Of a stretch of DNA of 15,702 nucleotides, positions 7,956-12,971 are shown one piece after another (position 1 is the stretch's first letter; every line of letters starts with the position of its first letter). The notes beneath the pieces were generated by a model, which saw only the letters and a list, made by a program, of their open reading frames with translations, made no database searches and was not told the origin of the DNA. The position numbers were made by a program, and so were the translations under genes. Where the stretch lies: positions 1-15,702 of the forward strand of contig JAEWIW010000336.1 in assembly GCA_023386855.1 (NCBI GenBank). Direction: 5' to 3'. The DNA comes from Bacteroidota bacterium (GTDB lineage: Bacteria; Bacteroidota; Bacteroidia; Chitinophagales; Chitinophagaceae).

Positions 7956-8318
7956 CTACCGGGCATCTTCTTCGTTTCTCTTTTCTGTTTTTTTCTGGAT
8001 GTTTTCTACTTCAAGAATGAAATTGTTTATGTTTGGATCCGCATAGGTACCATATGCATCCGTAAGAGTACCTTTCTTTCCATCGTTAGTTTCAATAACG
8101 TAAAGGATGGCCATATCCTCAGGGTCTGATACTCCTTCAAAACGAAAGAAGTTCACCACTTTTACTTCTTCTGGTTTATAGAACCTATCCGACTGAAGCG
8201 ATTTCATTCCTTCATCGGTTACTTTAAAATCTTCAGTGTATCCATCGCTAACCATTTTGTTCAGACAACTGGTAAGGCTTTTCATATATGGAACCGACTG
8301 GTATTGATTGGTCAACAT
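7956..8318 (-). CDS. Small protein of the so-called 'phosphoribosylpyrophosphate synthetase' family (probably not an enzyme)
   Basis: The 120-residue product shows the pattern of a short Bacteroidota family: a helix with GYTEDF (about 26-31), VVNFFRFEGVSDPEDMAILY in the middle and KKGTLTDAYGTYADP near the end. Database entries often call this family phosphoribosylpyrophosphate synthetase. The protein is only about a third of that enzyme's length, and I see no PRPP-binding loop, so I regard that name as a transferred error. Function is unknown; the protein looks soluble and cytoplasmic. The ATG at 8318 is used here; the Met at 8285 is an alternative. It probably forms an operon with the BrkB-like gene and has a TGGCA element 33 bases upstream. 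Confidence 0.75.
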   Translation of the reverse strand: MLTNQYQSVPYMKSLTSCLNKMVSDGYTEDFKVTDEGMKSLQSDRFYKPEEVKVVNFFRFEGVSDPEDMAILYVIETNDGKKGTLTDAYGTYADPNINNFILEVENIQKKTEKRNEEDAR

Positions 8319-8341
8319 AAAAGGTGTTTTAGTTTTACTTA

Positions 8342-8356
8342 TAAAAAACTTTGCCA
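8342..8356 (-). promoter_or_regulatory. TGGCA-type element upstream of the PRPP-synthetase-like gene
   Basis: Minus-strand TGGCAAAGTTTTTTA sits 33 bases before the start codon at 8318 and just after the terminator of the preceding gene, which is where a promoter would be expected. It is nearly identical to the element before yciF (TGGCATATTTTTTTA). Confidence 0.33.
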
Positions 8357-8365
8357 GAGAAGGGT

Positions 8366-8393
8366 ATAAAAAAGCCGGTCCATAGGGCCGGCC
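8366..8393 (-). terminator. Rho-independent terminator of the PA2169-type gene
   Basis: On the minus strand the stem GCCGGCCC/GGACCGGC (one mismatch, loop TAT) is followed by a run of six T. It lies 37 bases after the stop of the four-helix protein gene. Confidence 0.75.
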
Positions 8394-8429
8394 TTATATA
8401 ATGGATTGTACTATATATACTGATGCGCA

Positions 8430-8939
8430 TTAAAGGTTCCTGTCAACTGCATCCCCGATATTGTCAGCAGCATCATTAACTGCCTTGTGCATATCACGGT
8501 ACTTCTTGATCACATCATGAGAAGTTTTCAATGAAGACTTTTGGTTTGTGATCAACTGCCTAACATCCGTGTTCATGTCAGCATCAGTTTTTAAAGCTGA
8601 ATCGTATGCTTTTTGCGCGGCATCCTCCCCGAATTCACAGTTCTCCAGGACTGCCTGGCGATTCTTGCCACTGAAAGTTGCCTTAACATCCATCCACACA
8701 CGGTATATCTTACCTGAAGTAGTAGTACCAGTTGCAGGTTCACCGCCCAATTTTACCACTTCCTGGGTTAGCTCGGAAGCATATTGGCGGCTTTCTTCAG
8801 CCATCCTGCTGAAGATTGTGCGTAGATCCACATCAAGATCGCGAGCTTCTTCAATAGCGCGCTCATATCCAACGATCCTGTCATTATTGATTCTTATCAG
8901 GTCATTTAAAACCTCTACAATGTTGTCATTAGTAGTCAT
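8430..8939 (-). CDS. PA2169-family four-helix-bundle protein (DUF2383)
   Basis: The 169-residue, almost wholly helical protein shows a DUF2383-type pattern: NIVEVLNDLIRINNDRIVGYERA at the N-terminus, then EEARDLDVDLRTIFSRMAEESRQYASEL, LGGEP, and a W-containing helix (RVWMDVKATFSGK). Further helices carry CEFGEDAAQKAYDSAL and LKTSHDVIKKYRD. The fold is ferritin-like and the Glu and His residues could bind metal, but no activity is established for the family. Members often occur with other stress genes. Here it is divergent from the histone-like gene, with 229 bases between them holding two TGGCA elements in opposite orientation. It ends in its own terminator. Confidence 0.88.
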   Translation of the reverse strand: MTTNDNIVEVLNDLIRINNDRIVGYERAIEEARDLDVDLRTIFSRMAEESRQYASELTQEVVKLGGEPATGTTTSGKIYRVWMDVKATFSGKNRQAVLENCEFGEDAAQKAYDSALKTDADMNTDVRQLITNQKSSLKTSHDVIKKYRDMHKAVNDAADNIGDAVDRNL

Positions 8940-8991
8940 AGTAATGTTGTTTTAATATTTATACTTAGATACCTTTTATCATTAAAATTCT

Positions 8992-9015
8992 ATGCCCGGA
9001 AAGGATTAAGGGCAT
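8992..9015. repeat. Dyad symmetry in the PA2169 upstream region
   Basis: The perfect 6-base inverted repeat ATGCCC/GGGCAT has a 12-base centre. It lies between the TGGCAC element at 9020-9034 and the start codon at 8939, where an operator or a leader hairpin could sit. Confidence 0.35.
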
Positions 9016-9019
9016 TCAA

Positions 9020-9034
9020 TTCAATTAAGTGCCA
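9020..9034 (-). promoter_or_regulatory. TGGCA-type element upstream of the PA2169-type gene
   Basis: Minus-strand TGGCACTTAATTGAA is 89 bases before the start codon at 8939. The TGGCAC half is the exact sigma-54 -24 consensus; the second half (TGAA) is a poor -12 box. Confidence 0.33.
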
Positions 9035-9100
9035 TGAATTATTTAAATGAAAATTGCCTGTAGAAATAATTCCACTCAGGTTTTTGCGTTTATAAAAAAA

Positions 9101-9115
9101 TGGCATGATACTCGT
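9101..9115 (+). promoter_or_regulatory. TGGCA-type element upstream of the histone-like gene
   Basis: TGGCATGATACTCGT lies 62 bases before the start codon at 9169, preceded by an A-run. It aligns over its whole length with the element at 6899-6913. Confidence 0.38.
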
Positions 9116-9168
9116 TTATTAAAAAATGTTTTATCTTGCTTTAATTACTAACAATTAAATTCTATTTT

Positions 9169-9423
9169 ATGGCAAAAGCTGCAAAGAAAGTAGCTAAGAA
9201 AGCTGCTCCTAAAAAAGCTGCGAAAAAAACCGCTAAGAAAGCTGCTACCAAAAAAGTAGCTAAGAAAGCTGCTCCTAAAAAAGCCGCAAAGAAAGTAGCG
9301 AAGAAAGCCGCTCCTAAAAAAGCTTCAAAGAAAACTGCGAAAAAAACCGCTAAGAAAGTAGCTAAGAAAGCTGCTCCTAAAAAAGCTGTTAAGAAAGCAG
9401 CTAGAAGGTCTAAAAAAGCATAG
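9169..9423 (+). CDS. Histone H1-like Lys/Ala-rich DNA-binding protein
   Basis: The 84-residue product consists almost entirely of Lys and Ala with some Pro, Thr, Val, Ser and Arg. It has no acidic or aromatic residue. The recurring unit is VAKKAAPKKA, like the C-terminal domain of eukaryotic histone H1 and bacterial H1-like proteins (Hc1/Hc2, AlgP-type). Such tails are disordered and coat or condense DNA. At DNA level a 29-base unit recurs at 9190, 9256, 9295 and 9358, so the gene is prone to in-frame length change. ATG is followed by GCA, and a strong terminator follows the stop. Neighbouring topoisomerase IB, Ku and ferritin-like genes agree with a nucleoid-protection role. The opposite-strand open frame is an artefact of the repeats. 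Confidence 0.88.
   Translation: MAKAAKKVAKKAAPKKAAKKTAKKAATKKVAKKAAPKKAAKKVAKKAAPKKASKKTAKKTAKKVAKKAAPKKAVKKAARRSKKA
9190..9386 (+). repeat. Imperfect 29-base tandem-type repeats inside the histone-like gene
   Basis: Units starting GTAGCTAAGAAAGC occur at 9190-9218, 9256-9284, 9295-9323 (two changes) and 9358-9386. Start-to-start steps of 66, 39 and 63 bases are all multiples of three, so gain or loss keeps the frame. Confidence 0.8.
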
Positions 9424-9439
9424 CTTATCAAATTACATG

Positions 9440-9476
9440 GGGGCTGTTTCAGGAATGAGACAGCCTCTTTTTTTTC
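9440..9476 (+). terminator. Rho-independent terminator of the histone-like gene
   Basis: The stem GGCTGTTTC/GAGACAGCC (9442-9450 with 9457-9465, one G-T wobble, loop AGGAAT) is followed by a long T-run, 17 bases after the stop codon. Confidence 0.85.
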
Positions 9477-9523
9477 TCCTATACAGGTTTCGGCTAATTA
9501 GCAATTATTAATTTGAATGATGC

Positions 9524-10621
9524 TTATTGCTGAACAGCGCTTTCGTGAAGGACTTTAAGAATTTTCATTAATGTTTTTTCTGCCACTGTCAATCCTGTTA
9601 ATTCATCAGGCTGCTCAATATCATCAAGGTGCTTAAGATATGTTTCAAGATTATTTTCTTCGTATAAATTGATCAGGCCTGGATGAACATAATACTTTTT
9701 GCAAACGGTACGTGTATTACCCAATTTTTTGGATACCATGTCAAGGGCCTCAACAATCTTTTTCTTTTTCTCGGTTTCATTGATCGCCTGCCCTACCGAT
9801 TTGAAAGCCCATAGAATATGAAGAGAGCCAGCCCAGGTACGAAAATCCTTGGCGGTACACTCCATTCCCAGGTGCTCCTTAAGGTAAGCATTCACTATAC
9901 CTGAGTCAATTACTTTACGGTTTCCATCAGTGTCAAAATACTGGAAGAGTTCTTTACCTGGTATGTCGCGGCAAGCCTTGATAGCCCTGGCAATGCGCCG
10001 GTTTCGAAGGTCTACCTTATGTTCAATTCCTTTTTTGCCAGTGAAGCAGAAACTGACCTTACTTCCATCGATAGAAACATGTTTATCCTTCAATGTAGTG
10101 AGGCCATATGATCCATACAATTTTTCATAACCACTGTTGCCAATGCGGATATAGGTTCTTTCCATCAGGCTAACCACCAGTGCAAGTACTTTTTCCTGGT
10201 TCAGGTCTTTTGAAGCAAGATCTTTTTCCACCTGGAGCCTTAGTGCCGGTAGTTTTTTTCCAAATTCATACATCCGGTGAAATTTGGTTTCGTGCCGCAG
10301 GGTATGCCATAAGCTATGATAACGATATTGTTTTCTTTTCCTGGCATCAAGCCCTGTTGCCTGGATATGTCCATTAGGTAAAGGACAGATCCAGACATTC
10401 ATCCATGCCGGCGGAATAGCAAGTTTGCGTATCCTTTCGAGCTCTTCCTTTTCCTTTAATGGTTTTTCGAGATAGAGATACTGAAAGCCTTTTCCCTTTT
10501 TAATTCTCTTAATACCTTCAGACTGGTCACATACGTACACCAGTGTAGCCAGCTTTGCTGTTTTTTCATAGTCACGATCAATGGTAAGAAAATCTTTATG
10601 CGTCAAACCTTCTGTCAGCAT
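9524..10621 (-). CDS. DNA topoisomerase IB (poxvirus/Deinococcus-type)
   Basis: The 365-residue enzyme should relax supercoils by cutting one strand through a 3'-phosphotyrosine. Family motifs are clear: IPPAWMNVWICPLPNGHIQA (69-88), ATGLDARKRKQYRYH (88-102), TYIRIGN with Arg159, TGKKG with Lys196, KDFRTWAGS with Arg261, and KKYYVHP with catalytic Tyr311. Spacing between these residues equals that recalled for Deinococcus TopIB (37, 102 and 152 residues from the first Arg). The position of the catalytic His of poxvirus enzymes is Asn302, as in bacterial members. The protein appears complete. It starts 10 bases after the SemiSWEET stop codon, so both genes are likely on one transcript. Chromosomal bacterial TopIB is accessory, not essential. 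Confidence 0.95.
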   Translation of the reverse strand: MLTEGLTHKDFLTIDRDYEKTAKLATLVYVCDQSEGIKRIKKGKGFQYLYLEKPLKEKEELERIRKLAIPPAWMNVWICPLPNGHIQATGLDARKRKQYRYHSLWHTLRHETKFHRMYEFGKKLPALRLQVEKDLASKDLNQEKVLALVVSLMERTYIRIGNSGYEKLYGSYGLTTLKDKHVSIDGSKVSFCFTGKKGIEHKVDLRNRRIARAIKACRDIPGKELFQYFDTDGNRKVIDSGIVNAYLKEHLGMECTAKDFRTWAGSLHILWAFKSVGQAINETEKKKKIVEALDMVSKKLGNTRTVCKKYYVHPGLINLYEENNLETYLKHLDDIEQPDELTGLTVAEKTLMKILKVLHESAVQQ

Positions 10622-10631
10622 TTTAATGGAT

Positions 10632-10955
10632 TTATTTTTTGTCGGGTTGACCCTTGCAACCAGTTGATGATGGTTCGTTATACCGGTATCGTATTCTTAG
10701 CGCAGCCATCACCAGGTTAATTAAAAGAGAAAAGGAGTTTGTTACAATAATGGGCAGGTCATCTTTTTTGACCCCATACCAGATCCACAATGAGATGCCG
10801 GCAATCAGCACGATAATCATTACAATAGAAACCTGTGCGGCTTCTTTTTCTTTAAACATTTTTATTACCTGTGGTAACATGGAGATGCTGGTTAATGTTC
10901 CTGCACCAATCCCAATCAACTGAACTTCGCCCATTCCAAAAATTATCATCGTCAT
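10632..10955 (-). CDS. SemiSWEET-family sugar transporter
   Basis: The 107-residue membrane protein has three helices (about 11-31, 42-60 and 69-88). The family's PQ motif is in the first helix (SMLPQVIKMF, Pro28-Gln29). Typical features follow: KEKEAAQVS, then ISLWIWYGVKKDDLPIIVTN, then NLVMAALRIRYRY. SemiSWEETs dimerise to form a six-helix facilitator for small sugars. The length is near the upper end because of a hydrophilic 15-residue tail. The ATG at 10955 is used; the Met at 10934 (MGEVQLIG) is a plausible later start. It stands immediately upstream of topoisomerase IB, an unexpected partner. Confidence 0.88.
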   Translation of the reverse strand: MTMIIFGMGEVQLIGIGAGTLTSISMLPQVIKMFKEKEAAQVSIVMIIVLIAGISLWIWYGVKKDDLPIIVTNSFSLLINLVMAALRIRYRYNEPSSTGCKGQPDKK

Positions 10956-10971
10956 TTAATTTGTCAACATT

Positions 10972-11003
10972 AAAAAAAGCCAGGCGTTCTGCCTGACTTT
11001 TTT
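10972..11003 (-). terminator. Rho-independent terminator of the yciF-like gene
   Basis: The stem AGTCAGGC/GCCTGGCT on the minus strand (one wobble, loop AGAAC) is followed by seven T. Its plus-strand side also ends in T, so it could work both ways. It lies between the YciF-type gene and the SemiSWEET gene. Confidence 0.8.
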
Positions 11004-11044
11004 AACCCCTAAACCCTACTGCTTATGAGCGCAGTTTTTTCAGA

Positions 11045-11644
11045 CTATTCTTCTTCTTCAGATTCAGCCTGGAAGTTGATATCGTTTTCTGCAATTGAAG
11101 TCAACAGCTGATCTGTATCCTTCTCTTCCTGCAAGGTTTGTTCCATCAGGTCGGCAACATCGTCCATTCCCATTGTACGGGTAAGTTGAACCAGGCTGCC
11201 ATAGCTGGCGATCTCGTAATGCTCGGCCTTTTGGGCAGCAACGATCAGGGCAACGTCGCGGGTCATGGTTCCCTTCTCCGTTTCTTCCATGATCGACTGG
11301 GCTTCGGCAACCAGGCCATCCATAGCTTCGCATTTCTTAGCCTGGGCTTTTTTACCCATGATCTCGAAAGCCTGTTCAAGCCGGCTAACCTGCTCTCTTG
11401 TTTGTTCAATATGGTTCTCGAAAGCTTCTTTCAGCGTATCAGTGGTAGCTGCCTTTTGCATTTTGGGCATTGCCTTCAGCAATTGCTTTTCGGCATAATA
11501 GATATCTTTCAGCATGTCAACAATGAATTTTTCCAGCATGGAATTCTGCTGCGATGCGGTTGAACTGCCTGTAGATTTTGTACTAGCGTTAGACTTTTTG
11601 GTTGACGTAGTACTTTTTTTCGTACTTGTCGATTGTCTTGGCAT
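11045..11644 (-). CDS. YciF/DUF892 ferritin-like stress protein with basic N-terminal tail
   Basis: The 199-residue product begins with about 34 residues made almost wholly of Ser, Thr and Lys. The conserved DUF892 domain follows (about 36-185): MLEKFIVDMLKDIYYAEKQL, ENHIEQTREQVSRLEQAFE, KAEHYEIASYGSL and QEEKDTDQLLT. The family has a ferritin-like four-helix fold; Glu52, Glu76/His78/Glu80, Glu141/His142 and Glu174 are plausible metal ligands. YciE/YciF proteins are induced by osmotic and envelope stress in enterobacteria. The basic tail is not part of the family core and could bind DNA, as Dps tails do; the C-terminus is by contrast acidic (ESEEEE). The gene is divergent from the ECF sigma factor across about 100 bases. 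Confidence 0.9.
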   Translation of the reverse strand: MPRQSTSTKKSTTSTKKSNASTKSTGSSTASQQNSMLEKFIVDMLKDIYYAEKQLLKAMPKMQKAATTDTLKEAFENHIEQTREQVSRLEQAFEIMGKKAQAKKCEAMDGLVAEAQSIMEETEKGTMTRDVALIVAAQKAEHYEIASYGSLVQLTRTMGMDDVADLMEQTLQEEKDTDQLLTSIAENDINFQAESEEEE

Positions 11645-11681
11645 AATTGGAAATTTTGATGATTAATTTTCGTGAGTAGGA

Positions 11682-11696
11682 TAAAAAAATATGCCA
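11682..11696 (-). promoter_or_regulatory. TGGCA-type element upstream of the yciF-like gene
   Basis: Minus-strand TGGCATATTTTTTTA lies 46 bases before the start codon at 11644. Together with the plus-strand element at 11718 it forms an inverted pair, ATGCCAT (11691-11697) and ATGGCAT (11717-11723). Confidence 0.35.
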
Positions 11697-11717
11697 TATG
11701 AAAGCCATAAAAAAAAA

Positions 11718-11732
11718 TGGCATGAATATTTG
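11718..11732 (+). promoter_or_regulatory. TGGCA-type element upstream of the ECF sigma factor gene
   Basis: TGGCATGAATATTTG is 23 bases before the start codon at 11747, preceded by nine A. AATATTTG at its end also resembles the Bacteroidota -7 box with one mismatch. Confidence 0.33.
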
Positions 11733-11746
11733 GTTAATGCAGGGCA

Positions 11747-12313
11747 ATGAACCAGATAGCCACAACCACCCCCTCATTAAACGAGGAGGAATTAATCCGT
11801 AAACTGAAAGCAAGGAATGAAGATGCATTCCTTTACCTGTACAACAATTATTCAGGCGCATTATTAAAAGCGATTCTCCAGATTGTTCAATATGAAGAGG
11901 ACGCCAATGACTGCCTGCAAAAAGTATTTATCAATGTTTGGCAAAAAATTGAAGGTTATGATTCGCGCAGGGGAAAATTATACACCTGGCTGTTGAATAT
12001 TGCCCGGAATGCCGCTATTGATGTTACCCGATCACAGGCTTTCCAGCAGCGTAAAAAGAATATTTCCTTCAACTATTGCGATGTTTCCATCATTAATTCA
12101 CAGCATTATTACATGAAAACCGATGGAATCGGATTGTACCAGCATATAGCGCGGCTCAAACCCCAGCATAAAAAGCTGATCGACCTGGTTTACTATAAAG
12201 GGTATTCGCATCCTGAAATAGCGGCGATGGAAGCACTCCCACTAAATACTATTAAAACAAGGGTCAGGACTGCCTTGTCGCAGTTAAGAGGCATGATGTG
12301 CAATGAATCCTAA
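11747..12313 (+). CDS. ECF-type RNA polymerase sigma-70 factor
   Basis: The 188-residue product has sigma region 2 (about 28-98: FLYLYNNYSGALLKAILQIV, the DANDCLQKVFINVWQKI segment and LYTWLLNIARNAAID) and region 4 (about 129-182: LKPQHKKLIDLVYYKGYSHPEIAA, LPLNTIKTRVRTALSQLR). This is the layout of a group 4 sigma factor, which directs RNA polymerase to a special promoter set. No anti-sigma gene (FecR-like, zinc-finger or RskA-type) follows. The next items are a GC-rich palindrome directly after the stop and an unrelated flavoprotein-like gene. It might therefore be controlled by transcription instead of a cognate anti-sigma. AGGG precedes the ATG with short spacing. Confidence 0.93.
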   Translation: MNQIATTTPSLNEEELIRKLKARNEDAFLYLYNNYSGALLKAILQIVQYEEDANDCLQKVFINVWQKIEGYDSRRGKLYTWLLNIARNAAIDVTRSQAFQQRKKNISFNYCDVSIINSQHYYMKTDGIGLYQHIARLKPQHKKLIDLVYYKGYSHPEIAAMEALPLNTIKTRVRTALSQLRGMMCNES

Positions 12314-12315
12314 TG

Positions 12316-12345
12316 ACCCCGTGGCACGGGGGCGTGCCACGGGGT
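12316..12345. repeat. GC-rich palindromic REP-like element, short copy
   Basis: The perfect inverted repeat ACCCCGTGGCACG/CGTGCCACGGGGT has a GGGG loop and starts 2 bases after the sigma-factor stop codon. It equals the copy at 4121-4163 less 13 bases lying between two CGTG direct repeats. It is a strong hairpin without a T-run, so it is not a standard terminator. Confidence 0.8.
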
Positions 12346-12419
12346 AGGCCATGTAGAATAATTTCCACGAAATCCATAAAGCCACTTGTCAAATAAAATT
12401 TCCCCGAAATGGCTGGTAT

Positions 12420-12427
12420 TAGTTTTG
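12420..12427 (+). promoter_or_regulatory. Putative Bacteroidota -7 promoter box for the PPOX-like gene
   Basis: TAGTTTTG matches the TAnnTTTG consensus exactly and is 25 bases before the ATG at 12453. A TTTC resembling the -33 TTTG stands about 20 bases upstream. Transcription would start too late for the TTG at 12435, which supports the ATG. Confidence 0.45.
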
Positions 12428-12452
12428 AAAAAGATTGTATAAATCTCTTCTC

Positions 12453-12971
12453 ATGCTGCCCGATACCGACATCAAATTTTTAAAAGAAAGGATCGAGGAA
12501 TTGCGAAGTGCATTGTTTTTCAGCCTTAGCGATTCCCTGCTTAAAATGCCTACCACTATTGTATCCACATTAAAAGTGGATGAGGTAGGCCAGATCTGGT
12601 TTATGATTCCGCGCCCCGCACAGGCTCTTCACCAGTTCGACAAAGAGTTCCCTGCACGGCTCGATTACTTTCAAAAAGGAAAACAGTTTTACATTAAAAT
12701 CAATGGTAAAGCTTCAATTGTCGATGATCCTGAAGACATCAACAGCATCATTTCCCTTTCTGAAGATGTAAAGGAACTGGCTCTTCACAAAATGGTGCTG
12801 GTTAAAGTAAAGATGTTACATGCTGATTATTATGAAAAGGAGATCAAGCCCGTTTCACCAATACAGCAATTGCGGAACCTTTACCACAAATGGTTTCATG
12901 ACCAGCAACCAGGATGGCGGCCTTACCGGATGCAACCCGGGTTTCAAAATAGTTCTTTAATGAATTTTTAG
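12453..12971 (+). CDS. Pyridoxamine 5'-phosphate oxidase-like (FMN split-barrel) family protein
   Basis: The start is taken at ATG 12453 (172 residues); the frame extends to a TTG at 12435, which I reject because a -7 box lies just before it. After a helical N-terminus (LKERIEELRSALFFSL), the sequence shows split-barrel strands: TTIVSTLKVDEVGQIWFMIPRP, DYFQKGKQFYIKINGKASIVDD and MVLVKVKMLHADYYEK. These resemble the general-stress-protein-26-like flavin/heme-binding families. About 40 residues beyond the barrel are rich in Pro, Trp and Gln (YHKWFHDQQPGWRPYRMQPG). The family call is by pattern only; the cofactor and substrate are unknown. Its 3' end overlaps the convergent sugar porter gene by 15 bases. 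Confidence 0.62.
   Translation: MLPDTDIKFLKERIEELRSALFFSLSDSLLKMPTTIVSTLKVDEVGQIWFMIPRPAQALHQFDKEFPARLDYFQKGKQFYIKINGKASIVDDPEDINSIISLSEDVKELALHKMVLVKVKMLHADYYEKEIKPVSPIQQLRNLYHKWFHDQQPGWRPYRMQPGFQNSSLMNF

Noticed and set aside
9190..9386. Repeats considered as a CRISPR array
   Set aside because: The repeats are in frame within a Lys/Ala-rich coding region, intervals are irregular and 'spacers' are also repeat-like.
9162..9431. 89-codon open frame opposite the histone-like gene
   Set aside because: Its Phe/Ala/Leu-rich product is simply the reverse complement of Lys/Ala codons; low complexity, no own signals.
11018..11040. Hairpin ACTGC...GCAGT followed by TTTTTT on the plus strand
   Set aside because: Only a 5-base stem, and no plus-strand gene ends upstream of it.
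11138..11563. 141-codon plus-strand open frame inside the yciF-like gene
   Set aside because: It is a shadow of the conserved DUF892 coding sequence.
5016..11732. Calling the TGGCA elements outright sigma-54 promoters
   Set aside because: None of the seven has the GC of the -12 box at the required offset; only the -24 half and the T at position 12 fit.
12316..12345. Short GC palindrome as terminator of the sigma-factor gene
   Set aside because: A strong hairpin but no T-run follows, and its sequence relative at 4117 stands beside a separate true terminator.
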